A stretch of DNA of 5,688 nucleotides from Acidobacteriota bacterium (lineage in GTDB: Bacteria > Acidobacteriota > Terriglobia > Acidiferrales > UBA7541): NCBI GenBank assembly GCA_003224195.1, contig QHYP01000101.1, forward strand, positions 1 through 5,688, written 5' to 3'. Both the position numbers and the translations under genes were made by a program. The notes below the pieces were generated by a model. It was not told the DNA's origin. It did no database searches and was given only the letters and a program-made list of their open reading frames with translations. Within the stretch, counting starts at the first letter, position 1; each line of letters opens with the position of its first letter. Positions 1-5,688 of the stretch are shown one piece after another.

Positions 1-3000
1 CTCTTCAACGGGATTGCCGACGTGAAACGCGAAGCGGCGCCCAAGCCAATCGAACGCCAGATAAACAACCGGCGTGGTGTAAAGCGTCAGCAATTGGCTG
101 AGAATCAGGCCGCCGACGATGGTGATGCCCAGAGGACGGCGCAATTCAGAACCCACGCCCGCGCCGAGCGCGAGCGGCAGGCCACCGAGCAGCGCAGCCA
201 TCGTGGTCATCATGATGGGCCGGAAACGAAGCAAGCACGCTTCGTAGATGGCATCCAGCGGCGCCTTCCCTTCCTTGCGCTCGGCCTCCAGCGCGAAGTC
301 GATCATCATGATGGCGTTTTTCTTGACGATGCCAATCAGCAGAATCATGCCGATCAGCGCGATGACGCTGAATTCGGTGTGGCAGAGCAACAGCGCGAGA
401 ATTGCACCGACACCCGCCGAAGGCAGCGTGGAAAGAATCGTGATCGGATGGATGTAGCTCTCGTAGAGAACACCCAACACGATATACACGGTGATGATGG
501 CCGCTAGAATGAGGATCGGTTCGTTCGAGAGCGAGTTGAGAAACGCTGCGGCCGTGCCCTGGTAGCTGGTTTGGAGGCTGGGCGGCATGCCCAAATCCGC
601 CTTGGCCGCATCGATCGCTTTGACGGCCTGGCCAAGAGACGTGCCCGGCGCCAGGTTGAACGAAAGCGTCACCACCGGGAACTGCCCCTGGTGATTCAGC
701 GCAAGGGAAGCCGTGCCGGGCTCAAATCGCGTAAACGCACCCAACGGAACCTGCTCGCCGCTCGACGAGCGCACATAGATGTTCTTCAAAGCGGCGGGAT
801 CTTGCTGGAACTGTGGGTCCACCTCCATCACCACGTGATATTGATTCAGTTGGGTGAAGATGGTGGAGACCTGGCGCTGGCCGAAGGCGTCGTAGAGCGT
901 ATTGTCGACGTCGGCCGGGAGCACGCCGAGGCGCGAAGCGGTGTCGCGGTCGATGACCAGCGTCGCCAGCAGACCGAGATTCTGCTGGTCGCTCGCGACG
1001 TCCCGTAATTCGGGCAGCGCCTTCAGCCTCTCGATGAAGCGCGGCGTCCAGTAGGCAAGCTCCTTCACGTCCACGTCCTCCAGGCTGTACTGAAATTGCG
1101 TGCGGCTGACGCGGTCCTCGACCGTCAAGTCCTGCACCGGTTGCATGAAGAGCGTGATCCCATTCACCTCTGCAAGTTTCGGCTGGAGCCGACGAATCAC
1201 GTCCGAAGCCGAAATGCGGCGCTCCTCGAGCGATTTCAGGTTGATCTGGATGCGCCCGCTGTTGATGGTCGTGTTCGTGCCGTCAATGCCGATGAAGGAA
1301 GAAAGGCTTTCGACGGCCGGATCTTGCAGGATCACACTCGCGAGAGCCTGCTGGCGCTGCGCCATCGCGAGGAATGAGACGTTCTGCGGCGCCTCCGATA
1401 CGCCCAGGATCACGCCGGTGTCCTGCACCGGGAAGAAACCCTTCGGAACATAAATGTAGAGAAGAATGGTCGCGGCGAGGGTCGCGACGGTGACGACGAG
1501 GGTTGTCGTTCGGTAGCGCAGCACGAATTGGAGCGTGCGCCCGTAAAAACTGATGATCGAGTTAAACCAGCGCTCCGAGGCGCGGTAGAAGCGGCGCTGC
1601 TCGCGTTCGGGCTTGTGGTGCAGCAGTTTGGCGCACATCATCGGTGTCAGCGTCAGCGAAACGACTGCCGACACGAGAATCGTGACTGCCAGCGTCACCG
1701 CAAACTCGCGGAAAAGCCGCCCGACGATGTCTCCCATGAACAGCAGCGGAATCAGCACGGCGATCAGCGAAACCGTCAGCGAAAGAATGGTGAAGCCGAT
1801 CTGCTCCGAGCCCTTGAGCGCCGCCTGCAAGGGCGAATCACCCTGCTCAACATATCGGCTGATGTTCTCGATCATGACGATCGCATCGTCCACAACGAAG
1901 CCCGTCGAAATCGTCAGCGCCATCAGGGAAAGGTTGTTCAGGCTGTAGCCGACGAGGTACATCACGCCGAACGTGCCGACAATCGAGAGCGGCACGGCCA
2001 CGCTCGGGATGAGCGTGGCGGCGAGACTGCGCAGGAAAAGGAACATCACCATGACGACCAGCGCAACAGTGAGCATCAATTCGAACTGCACGTCCGCAAC
2101 CGAAGCGCGGATCGTCGTCGTTCGGTCGGTCAACACTTGCACGTTAACCGCCGCCGGAAGCGACGCTTGAAGCTGCGGCAGCAACTTCTTCACGCGGTCC
2201 ACGACCGCGATAATGTTCGCGCCGGGCTGACGCTGGATGTTGACGATTACAGCCGGCTGGTCATTGGCCCAGGCCGCCTGCTTCACGTTTTCGGCGCCGT
2301 CAATCACGTTGGCGACATCCGTCAGCCGCACAGGAGCACCGTTGCGGTACGCAATGATCAGCGGACGGTAGCCATCGCTCGAAACGAGCTGGTCGTTGGC
2401 CCCGATCGTGTACGCCTGTTGCGGGCCATCGAAATTGCCTTTGGCCTGGTCCACGTTGGCCTGGCTCAAGGCAACGCGCAGGTCTTCGAGGCTGAGACTG
2501 TAGGCCGCCAGCGCCGTCGGATTCGCCTGAATGCGCACGGCGGGACGCTGGCCGCCGCTGATACTCACCAAGCCGACGCCAGAGAGCTGGGAGATCTTTT
2601 GCGCAAGGGTCGTGTCCGCCAAATCTTCCACCTTCGAAAGCGGCAGCGACTTGGACGTGAGCGCAAGCGTCAGGATGGGCGAGTCGGCTGGGTTGATCTT
2701 GCTGTAGATCGGCGGGTTCGGCAGGTCGCGCGGCAGGAGTTGTGACGCCGCGTTAATCGCCGCCTGAACTTCCTGCTCCGCAACGTCGATATTCAAATCG
2801 AGCGTAAACTGCAGTGTAATGATCGAACTGCCGAACGAGCTTGTCGAGGTCATCTGGTTCAGGCCGGGGATTTGCCCGAACTGACGCTCAAGCGGCGCGG
2901 TGACCGAAGAGGCCATCACATCCGGGCTCGCGCCGGGATAAAACGTCAAAACTTGAATCGTGGGGTAATCGACTTGCGGGAGAGCCGAGACGGGAAGTTG

Positions 3001-3090
3001 GTGGTAGGCAACAAAACCGGCCAGCAGCACACCAACCATCAGCAGGGTGGTGGCGACCGGCCGCAGAATGAACGGCCGGGACGGGCTCAT
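1..3090 (-). CDS. mdtB: RND multidrug efflux permease, MdtB-like (C-terminus cut by window edge)
   Basis: Inner-membrane proton-driven pump subunit of the HAE-1 RND family. It takes drugs from the periplasm or outer leaflet and passes them to an outer-membrane channel through the adaptor encoded just upstream. I translated the minus strand from the ATG at 3090-3088; the frame stays open for 1030 codons to base 1. E. coli MdtB, as I recall it, has 1040 residues, so only the tail is missing. The N-terminus (RPFILRPVATTLLM) is the typical TM1 start. The TM4 motif GFVVDDAIVMIEN has the paired acidic residues D401 and D402, equivalent to AcrB D407/D408. The TM10 motif GIVKKNAIMMID carries K924, equivalent to AcrB K940. 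The stretch MGDIVGRLFREFA lies at 452-464. All proton-relay residues are present, so the pump looks functional. The start overlaps the adaptor stop (ATGA), with AAAGGG at 3104-3099 eight bases upstream. MdtC is the alternative, but wording throughout resembles MdtB more. Substrates cannot be read from the sequence. Confidence 0.95.
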   Translation of the reverse strand, partial: MSPSRPFILRPVATTLLMVGVLLAGFVAYHQLPVSALPQVDYPTIQVLTFYPGASPDVMASSVTAPLERQFGQIPGLNQMTSTSSFGSSIITLQFTLDLNIDVAEQEVQAAINAASQLLPRDLPNPPIYSKINPADSPILTLALTSKSLPLSKVEDLADTTLAQKISQLSGVGLVSISGGQRPAVRIQANPTALAAYSLSLEDLRVALSQANVDQAKGNFDGPQQAYTIGANDQLVSSDGYRPLIIAYRNGAPVRLTDVANVIDGAENVKQAAWANDQPAVIVNIQRQPGANIIAVVDRVKKLLPQLQASLPAAVNVQVLTDRTTTIRASVADVQFELMLTVALVVMVMFLFLRSLAATLIPSVAVPLSIVGTFGVMYLVGYSLNNLSLMALTISTGFVVDDAIVMIENISRYVEQGDSPLQAALKGSEQIGFTILSLTVSLIAVLIPLLFMGDIVGRLFREFAVTLAVTILVSAVVSLTLTPMMCAKLLHHKPEREQRRFYRASERWFNSIISFYGRTLQFVLRYRTTTLVVTVATLAATILLYIYVPKGFFPVQDTGVILGVSEAPQNVSFLAMAQRQQALASVILQDPAVESLSSFIGIDGTNTTINSGRIQINLKSLEERRISASDVIRRLQPKLAEVNGITLFMQPVQDLTVEDRVSRTQFQYSLEDVDVKELAYWTPRFIERLKALPELRDVASDQQNLGLLATLVIDRDTASRLGVLPADVDNTLYDAFGQRQVSTIFTQLNQYHVVMEVDPQFQQDPAALKNIYVRSSSGEQVPLGAFTRFEPGTASLALNHQGQFPVVTLSFNLAPGTSLGQAVKAIDAAKADLGMPPSLQTSYQGTAAAFLNSLSNEPILILAAIITVYIVLGVLYESYIHPITILSTLPSAGVGAILALLLCHTEFSVIALIGMILLIGIVKKNAIMMIDFALEAERKEGKAPLDAIYEACLLRFRPIMMTTMAALLGGLPLALGAGVGSELRRPLGITIVGGLILSQLLTLYTTPVVYLAFDWLGRRFAFHVGNPVEE

Positions 3091-4409
3091 TTCGATCGCC
3101 CTTTAGCGCGCGATGCCTCCGTGTCGGTACCGGCACCTGCGCCGCTCTCGCCGCCGGAGACGCTGCCGCCGGTGGGTGTGCGCGCTTCGACCTTGCTGCC
3201 GTCCTGCAGCTTGTCCTGGCCGTCGGTGACGACCATTTCGCCGGGCTGCAATCCCGCGCTGAGGCCCGCGCTATTCCCGGCGACCAGGGCAATCGTCACC
3301 GGCCGAATCTTCACCGTGTTGTCGCCCGCCACCGCATACACGTAGCTGCCTTGCGGCCCCCGCTGGAGCGCCGCCGCCGGGACCAGCGTCAGATTTCTCT
3401 TCGTGTCCACCAGCAAATGCACGTTTACAAACTGATTCGGGAAGAGCACATGGTCTTCATTGTCGAAGACAGCTTTCAGCTTGTAGGTTCCCGTCATGGG
3501 ATCGATCTGGTTGTCGATAGTGAGAAGCTTCCCGGTCGCGATTTTCGTCGTGTTGTCGCGGTCATACGCTTCCACCGGCAAGTGAATGCCTGCACGCAGC
3601 TTGCTATAGACTTGCGGCAACTGGTCCTGCGGGAGGCTGAAGAGCGCGGCGATCGGCTGAAGCTGCGTGATGATCACAAGACCGTTCTGGTCGTTCGCGT
3701 GGACAATGTTGCCGGGATCCACGAGGCGCAAGCCGACGCGGCCGCTGATCGGCGCGGTGATGTGGCAATAGGTGAGCTGCAGTTTGGCGTTATCGATTTG
3801 TGCCTGGTCGGTCTTGATTGCGCCCTCGAACTGCTCCACGGTCGCCTGTTGCGTGTCACGCTGTTGTTTTGGGATGACGCCTTCCTTGAAAAGCGCGTCG
3901 TAGCGCCCGAGGTTTGCCTGAGCGTCGTGGAGCTGCGCCAGATCTTTGGCAAGTTGTCCCTGGGCCTGCTCGAGCTGCACCTGAAACGGCCGCGGGTCGA
4001 TCTGAATCAGCAGGTCGCCTTCTTTGACGAATTGCCCTTCCTGAAAGGCGACGTTCACGATCTGGCCGTCCACGCGACTGCGCACCGTGACCGTATTGAA
4101 CGCGGCGACATTTCCCAGGCCGTTCAAGTAGAGCGGCAGGTCGCCCCGCTGGGCCGTCGCGACCACGACGGGGACTGCAAAATTCCCCATGCGGCCGCGG
4201 CCGCTAGCGCCACCGCCTGGACCGTCGGCCGCTTTCTGCGCGTCACCTGCTGCGCGCACGCTTCGGTAGTACAATCCGCCGCCGATCACAATCGCCACCA
4301 GAATGAGCCACAGCCATGCCCGTTTGTTCGCGCTCTGGCGAGCGGCCTCGGGCGACGAGGCAGAATCGAAGCTCGGTTCAGGCGTTGCCATCATCTTGGG
4401 ACTGCTCAT
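3087..4409 (-). CDS. mdtA: RND efflux periplasmic adaptor (membrane fusion protein), MdtA-like
   Basis: Membrane fusion protein that bridges the RND permease and an outer-membrane channel. From the ATG at 4409 it has 440 residues. A cytoplasmic tail (1-30) precedes one membrane anchor at about 31-48 (AWLWLILVAIVIGGGLYY); no lipobox cysteine is seen, so it is held by a helix rather than a lipid. A Gly/Arg-rich linker follows (62-75). The first half of the lipoyl/barrel-sandwich domain is at about 107-140 (TVRSRVDGQIVNV, then EGQFVKEGDLLIQIDP). An alpha-hairpin coiled coil runs from about 142 to 214, and the second lipoyl half contains ITAPISGRVGLRLVDPGN (217-234). The beta-barrel part includes LFPNQFVNV, and the C-terminus is a Gly/Ser-rich tail. 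This order and wording match E. coli MdtA as I recall it. The start was chosen over an in-frame GTG at 4463 because of a strong Shine-Dalgarno site. First gene of the operon; its TGA overlaps the permease ATG by four bases, implying translational coupling. Confidence 0.94.
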   Translation of the reverse strand: MSSPKMMATPEPSFDSASSPEAARQSANKRAWLWLILVAIVIGGGLYYRSVRAAGDAQKAADGPGGGASGRGRMGNFAVPVVVATAQRGDLPLYLNGLGNVAAFNTVTVRSRVDGQIVNVAFQEGQFVKEGDLLIQIDPRPFQVQLEQAQGQLAKDLAQLHDAQANLGRYDALFKEGVIPKQQRDTQQATVEQFEGAIKTDQAQIDNAKLQLTYCHITAPISGRVGLRLVDPGNIVHANDQNGLVIITQLQPIAALFSLPQDQLPQVYSKLRAGIHLPVEAYDRDNTTKIATGKLLTIDNQIDPMTGTYKLKAVFDNEDHVLFPNQFVNVHLLVDTKRNLTLVPAAALQRGPQGSYVYAVAGDNTVKIRPVTIALVAGNSAGLSAGLQPGEMVVTDGQDKLQDGSKVEARTPTGGSVSGGESGAGAGTDTEASRAKGRSK

Positions 4410-4694
4410 TCGTGCGCTCCTCGGAAAGCTCAAATCGCCGCCGCATTCTGAAGCGGGGCGCACGAATGACCAAGCGGATCATCGTCCAACGAGATTTCAC
4501 CCCCCGGTTCCAGTTCAGGGCTTGCGACGTCCACGGGTATTTGACGCTGGGCAAGGGAGCCGGGTTACCGGTAGCAGGGCCGGCTTTTCGAGGCAACTGT
4601 AACATATCGTATCTTGTTCCTAAGACCCGGTCGCACCCAAGCACCACGCTCGCGAAACGCCATGCGTGAGCATCATCCTTATGCCGGTTCATTC
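4410..4694. other. Divergent intergenic region between the mdtA and his operons, mostly without recognisable features
   Basis: This stretch separates the mdtA start from the his promoter. It must contain the mdtA promoter, but I see no convincing pair of boxes on the minus strand. The best -10-like hexamers (TACGAT at 4611-4606, TATGTT at 4606-4601) sit in a locally AT-richer patch, about 4598-4620, and lack a matching -35. No clear operator palindrome, RNA gene or repeat was found. An open frame of 104 codons on the minus strand (4692-4378) has no recognisable motif and is probably chance. If mdtA is transcribed from the AT-rich patch, its 5' untranslated region would be roughly 190 bases. 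Confidence 0.5.
4417..4422 (-). promoter_or_regulatory. Ribosome binding site of mdtA (decides the start codon)
   Basis: Read on the minus strand this is GAGGAG, followed by seven bases and then the ATG at 4409-4407. The longer reading from GTG at 4463 would place this site inside the coding region and add 18 residues before the Met, so the 4409 start is preferred. Confidence 0.75.
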
Positions 4695-4723
4695 TTGACA
4701 GAACGGCGAACTTCTCTTATCGT
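4695..4723 (+). promoter_or_regulatory. Sigma70-type promoter of the his operon
   Basis: A perfect -35 box TTGACA (4695-4700) is followed, after a 17-base spacer, by TATCGT (4718-4723). That hexamer matches four of six consensus -10 positions, including the critical second A and last T. The predicted transcription start is about 4729-4732, only a few bases before the leader-peptide ATG at 4734. The AGGGA sequence at 4725-4729, which looks like a ribosome binding site, would then be at or outside the 5' end of the transcript. Box identity and spacing are read directly; the start site is inferred from standard spacing. Confidence 0.7.
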
Positions 4724-4733
4724 TAGGGACGTT

Positions 4734-4800
4734 ATGCACTTGCGGGCGCACCGCCGTCACCATCATCACACCTTCCTGCGGCGCCCGCTGAGGTGTGCAT
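4734..4800 (+). promoter_or_regulatory. Leader hairpin (A:B) enclosing the His codons
   Basis: An outer stem pairs ATGCAC (4734-4739) with GTGCAT (4795-4800), six base pairs including the start codon. After an asymmetric internal loop, an inner stem pairs GCGGGCGC (4742-4749) perfectly with GCGCCCGC (4781-4788). The four consecutive His codons are in the apical loop. This corresponds to the 1:2 (pause) hairpin of classical attenuators. It also sequesters the leader start codon whenever a full-length leader is not being translated. Confidence 0.75.
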
Positions 4801-4802
4801 AG
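4734..4802 (+). CDS. hisL: his operon leader peptide (22 aa, His-rich)
   Basis: A 22-codon frame from ATG 4734-4736 to TAG 4800-4802. Six of its codons are His: residues 2, 6 and 9-12, the last four consecutive (CAC CAT CAT CAC, 4758-4769). It also has six Arg codons, probably a by-product of the GC-rich pairing arms it contains. The peptide is expected to have no function once made. Its translation senses charged tRNA-His: scarcity stalls the ribosome at the His run, abundance lets it reach the stop codon. It begins just downstream of the promoter, ends 28 bases before the terminator stem (4831), and precedes hisI, a histidine biosynthesis gene; this is what one expects of a his leader. In-frame upstream ATGs (4662, 4614) lie before the predicted transcription start and are not used in this model. 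The assignment rests on codon content, position and RNA structure, not on sequence homology. Confidence 0.87.
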   Translation: MHLRAHRRHHHHTFLRRPLRCA

Positions 4803-4832
4803 CGATTCGCTGATTCACAAGCACTCTTCGGC
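4787..4832 (+). promoter_or_regulatory. Candidate antiterminator (B:C)
   Basis: Bases 4787-4798 (GCTGAGGTGTGC) can pair with 4821-4832 (GCACTCTTCGGC): nine Watson-Crick pairs and two G-U pairs, with one U-U mismatch and a 22-base loop. The fold uses the 3' half of the leader hairpin, so the two exclude one another. It takes only the first two paired bases of the terminator stem (4831, 4832), pulling the remaining stem away from the T-tract. A second option, B with the terminator's 3' arm (4783-4791 with 4851-4859, nine pairs), would block the terminator more completely. Which one operates cannot be decided by eye. Confidence 0.55.
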
Positions 4833-4869
4833 CCGCTGTCGCAGCAAGCGTCAGCGGGCTTTTTGTTTT
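4831..4869 (+). terminator. Intrinsic terminator of the his attenuator
   Basis: GCCCGCTG (4831-4838) pairs with CAGCGGGC (4852-4859). After a single T-T mismatch, CGC (4840-4842) pairs with GCG (4848-4850), closing an AGCAA loop. That makes eleven strong pairs, followed at once by TTTTTGTTTT (4860-4869). It lies between the leader peptide and hisI, where it can only act on transcription entering the his genes, so it is an attenuator rather than an end-of-gene terminator. Confidence 0.92.
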
Positions 4870-4875
4870 GGAGGA
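4870..4875 (+). promoter_or_regulatory. Ribosome binding site of hisI
   Basis: GGAGGA, six bases before the ATG at 4882, is a near-ideal Shine-Dalgarno site. It starts directly after the terminator T-tract, so no spare sequence separates attenuator and gene. It supports the ATG at 4882 over the GTG at 4879, which would be only three bases away. Confidence 0.8.
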
Positions 4876-4881
4876 ACTGTG

Positions 4882-5265
4882 ATGATCGATTTTGGGAAGA
4901 ACAACGGGCTGGTCCCAGCCATCGTGCAGGACGCCCAAACGGGAGAAGTCCTCATGCTTGGCTTCATGAATGCCGAGTCGCTCGCGGAAACTCGCCGCTC
5001 CGGCGAAGCCGTCTTCTACAGCCGCTCGCGGCAACGGCTCTGGAAGAAAGGTGAACAGAGCGGCCACGTCCTGAAAGTGCGCGAGCTGCGCGTGGATTGC
5101 GACGGAGATGCCCTTTTGGTCCAGGTCGAGCCCCTCGGCCCGGGCGTGTGCCACGAGGGCTACCGAAGCTGTTTCTTCCGCCGCCTCGCGGAAGACGGTA
5201 CCGCCGCTGTCATCGAAGAGCGCGCTTTCGATCCGGCACGCGTGTACTCGCAGGAGTCGCAGTGA
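4882..5265 (+). CDS. hisI: Phosphoribosyl-AMP cyclohydrolase (monofunctional HisI)
   Basis: Cytoplasmic enzyme of histidine biosynthesis that opens the adenine ring of phosphoribosyl-AMP (third step of the pathway). The product has 127 residues, the usual size for a stand-alone HisI without a fused HisE pyrophosphohydrolase domain. The sequence shows family motifs in order: GLVPAIVQD (9-17), GEVLMLGFMN (21-30), AVFYSRSRQRLWKKGEQSGH (43-62), and VDCDGDALL (71-79) with metal-binding aspartates D72, D74 and D76. The three cysteines expected to hold zinc are C73, C90 and C97 (VCHEGYRSCFFR). All catalytic and metal ligands appear present. The start is set by the GGAGGA site; a longer in-frame reading from 4795 would run through the attenuator. 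It is the first structural gene after the his leader and its TGA overlaps the hisG ATG by one base, so the two are probably translationally coupled. Expression is likely controlled by the upstream attenuator. Confidence 0.96.
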   Translation: MIDFGKNNGLVPAIVQDAQTGEVLMLGFMNAESLAETRRSGEAVFYSRSRQRLWKKGEQSGHVLKVRELRVDCDGDALLVQVEPLGPGVCHEGYRSCFFRRLAEDGTAAVIEERAFDPARVYSQESQ

Positions 5266-5688
5266 TGAGCCGGCTGAAGCTCGGGATTCCGAAGGGAAGC
5301 TTGCAGGAAGCTACGCTCGATCTTTTTGCTCGCGCGGGCTGGCGCATCACGCTGGGGGCGCGCAGCTACGTTCCGTTAATAGACGACCCGGAAATCGAAT
5401 GCCTCCTGGTCCGGGCGCAGGAGATGGCGCGCTACGTGGAAACCGGAGCCCTGGACGCAGGCATCACGGGCCGCGATTGGGTTCTCGAAACCGGCGCGGA
5501 CGTGACCGAACTCGCGGAATTTGTTTACGCCAAGCAAAGGCTCGCGCGTGTGCGTTGGGTTCTTGCCGTGCCCGATGATTCCCCGATTCGCGGGCCGCGC
5601 GACCTCGCCGGAAAAGTCATCGCCACGGAAGTCGTGCGCATCACGGAAAATTACCTGGCGAAGCATGGCGTTACGGCGCGCGTAGAGT
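5265..5688 (+). CDS. hisG: ATP phosphoribosyltransferase HisG (N-terminal 141 residues, runs off the window)
   Basis: First enzyme of histidine biosynthesis: joins ATP and PRPP to make phosphoribosyl-ATP, and is normally feedback-inhibited by histidine. The frame from ATG 5265-5267 is open to the window end (141 codons plus one base). It begins with the characteristic LKLGIPKGSLQEATLDLF (4-21). DDPEIECLLVRAQEMARYVE (40-59) and LDAGITGRDWVLE (63-75) follow, then the second-lobe start WVLAVPDDSP (98-107) and DLAGKVIATE (113-122). The wording, notably the DDPEIE segment, resembles the long HisG form of about 290 residues that carries its own regulatory C-terminal domain and needs no HisZ. That domain is outside the window, so the form is unconfirmed. 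AGGAG (5252-5256), eight bases before the ATG and inside hisI, is its ribosome binding site. Stop and start share one base (TGATG). Confidence 0.95.
   Translation, partial: MSRLKLGIPKGSLQEATLDLFARAGWRITLGARSYVPLIDDPEIECLLVRAQEMARYVETGALDAGITGRDWVLETGADVTELAEFVYAKQRLARVRWVLAVPDDSPIRGPRDLAGKVIATEVVRITENYLAKHGVTARVE

Larger units (their letters stand above)
4734..4869 (+). promoter_or_regulatory. Histidine attenuator (complete leader region with competing RNA folds)
   Basis: This region has all the parts of a ribosome-mediated transcription attenuator: His-codon run, leader hairpin, alternative pairing and intrinsic terminator. Four related segments can be read: A GCGGGCGC (4742-4749), B GCGCCCGC (4781-4788, continuing as GCCCGCTG at 4783-4790), C GCCCGCTG (4831-4838) and D CAGCGGGC (4852-4859). 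A pairs with B and C pairs with D. B can instead pair with C's upstream flank (4787-4798 with 4821-4832) or with D (4783-4791 with 4851-4859). A ribosome stalled at the His run would cover A and leave B free, favouring antitermination. A ribosome at the stop codon (4800-4802) would cover B and permit the terminator. Pairings are seen in the sequence; the regulation is inferred from the classical his/trp attenuation model. Confidence 0.85.

Noticed and set aside
1528..2745. Long plus-strand open frame of 405 codons
   Set aside because: It is antisense to the permease, is extremely rich in Arg, His, Asp and Gln, and has no domain-like pattern. The minus-strand permease frame over the same bases is certain.
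4191..4204. Perfect 14-base palindrome GCGGCCGCGGCCGC
   Set aside because: It lies inside mdtA, encoding the Gly/Arg-rich linker, and is well explained by GC-rich Gly and Arg codons; no sign of a protein-binding site.
3351..4451. Plus-strand open frame of 366 codons opposite mdtA
   Set aside because: Antisense shadow of a well-recognised adaptor gene in GC-rich DNA; no motif or membrane segment pattern of its own.
4598..4620. AT-rich patch resembling a repressor operator or -10 region
   Set aside because: Its two halves (GTAAC and GTATC flanking ATATC) do not form a real inverted repeat, and no -35 box sits at the right distance on either strand. Kept only as a remark under the intergenic region.
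4378..4692. Minus-strand open frame of 104 codons upstream of mdtA
   Set aside because: It overlaps the mdtA ribosome binding site and start in another frame, contains no recognisable motif, and has no evident Shine-Dalgarno site. It could be a small gene, but nothing supports it.
4614..4733. Upstream in-frame extension of the leader peptide (ATGs at 4614 and 4662)
   Set aside because: Both starts lie upstream of the predicted promoter boxes at 4695-4723, so they would not be on the his transcript. The 22-codon reading has the size and composition of an attenuator peptide.
4795..4881. Longer hisI reading starting at 4795
   Set aside because: It would translate the terminator hairpin and T-tract into 29 extra N-terminal residues unlike any HisI, while GGAGGA is ideally placed for the ATG at 4882.
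4803..4881. T-box or metabolite riboswitch as the controller of hisI
   Set aside because: No T-box sequence or specifier stem is seen. The short His-run frame with alternative hairpins explains the region fully.

Overview
The window holds two divergently transcribed operon ends from a GC-rich Gram-negative bacterium. The protein sequences (an MdtA/MdtB-type tripartite pump, a stand-alone HisI, and a HisG opening resembling the long, HisZ-independent type) would fit Acidobacteriota or another soil phylum such as Verrucomicrobiota. This placement is from memory of the families, not from a search, and is only tentative.

Left part, minus strand (4409 down to 1): an RND multidrug-efflux operon. 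The periplasmic adaptor (mdtA-like, 440 aa) is followed, with a 4-nt ATGA overlap, by an inner-membrane RND permease (mdtB-like). The permease is open at the window edge after 1030 codons and probably lacks only a few C-terminal residues. Together with an outer-membrane channel not seen here they would form a proton-driven drug exporter. In enterobacteria mdtA-mdtB is followed by a second permease, mdtC; whether that is so here lies outside the window.

Middle (4410-4733): the divergent intergenic region. Most of it shows no recognisable feature. Its right end carries a good sigma70-type promoter firing rightward (TTGACA at 4695, TATCGT at 4718).

Right part, plus strand (4734 to 5688): the start of a histidine biosynthesis operon controlled by what looks like a complete ribosome-mediated transcription attenuator. 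A 22-codon leader peptide (4734-4802) contains six His codons, four of them consecutive (4758-4769). Its RNA folds into a leader hairpin with the His codons in the loop. A competing antiterminator pairing and a strong intrinsic terminator (4831-4869) follow. The terminator's T-tract directly abuts the Shine-Dalgarno sequence of hisI (4882-5265), which overlaps hisG (5265 to beyond the window) by one base. When charged tRNA-His is plentiful the ribosome should finish the leader and the terminator should form. When it is scarce, stalling at the His run should free the antiterminator and allow transcription into hisI-hisG.

The his attenuator is the most notable item. Leader-peptide control of his genes is classical in gammaproteobacteria; here it precedes a hisI-hisG order, with a nearly leaderless leader mRNA and four mutually interchangeable pairing segments.
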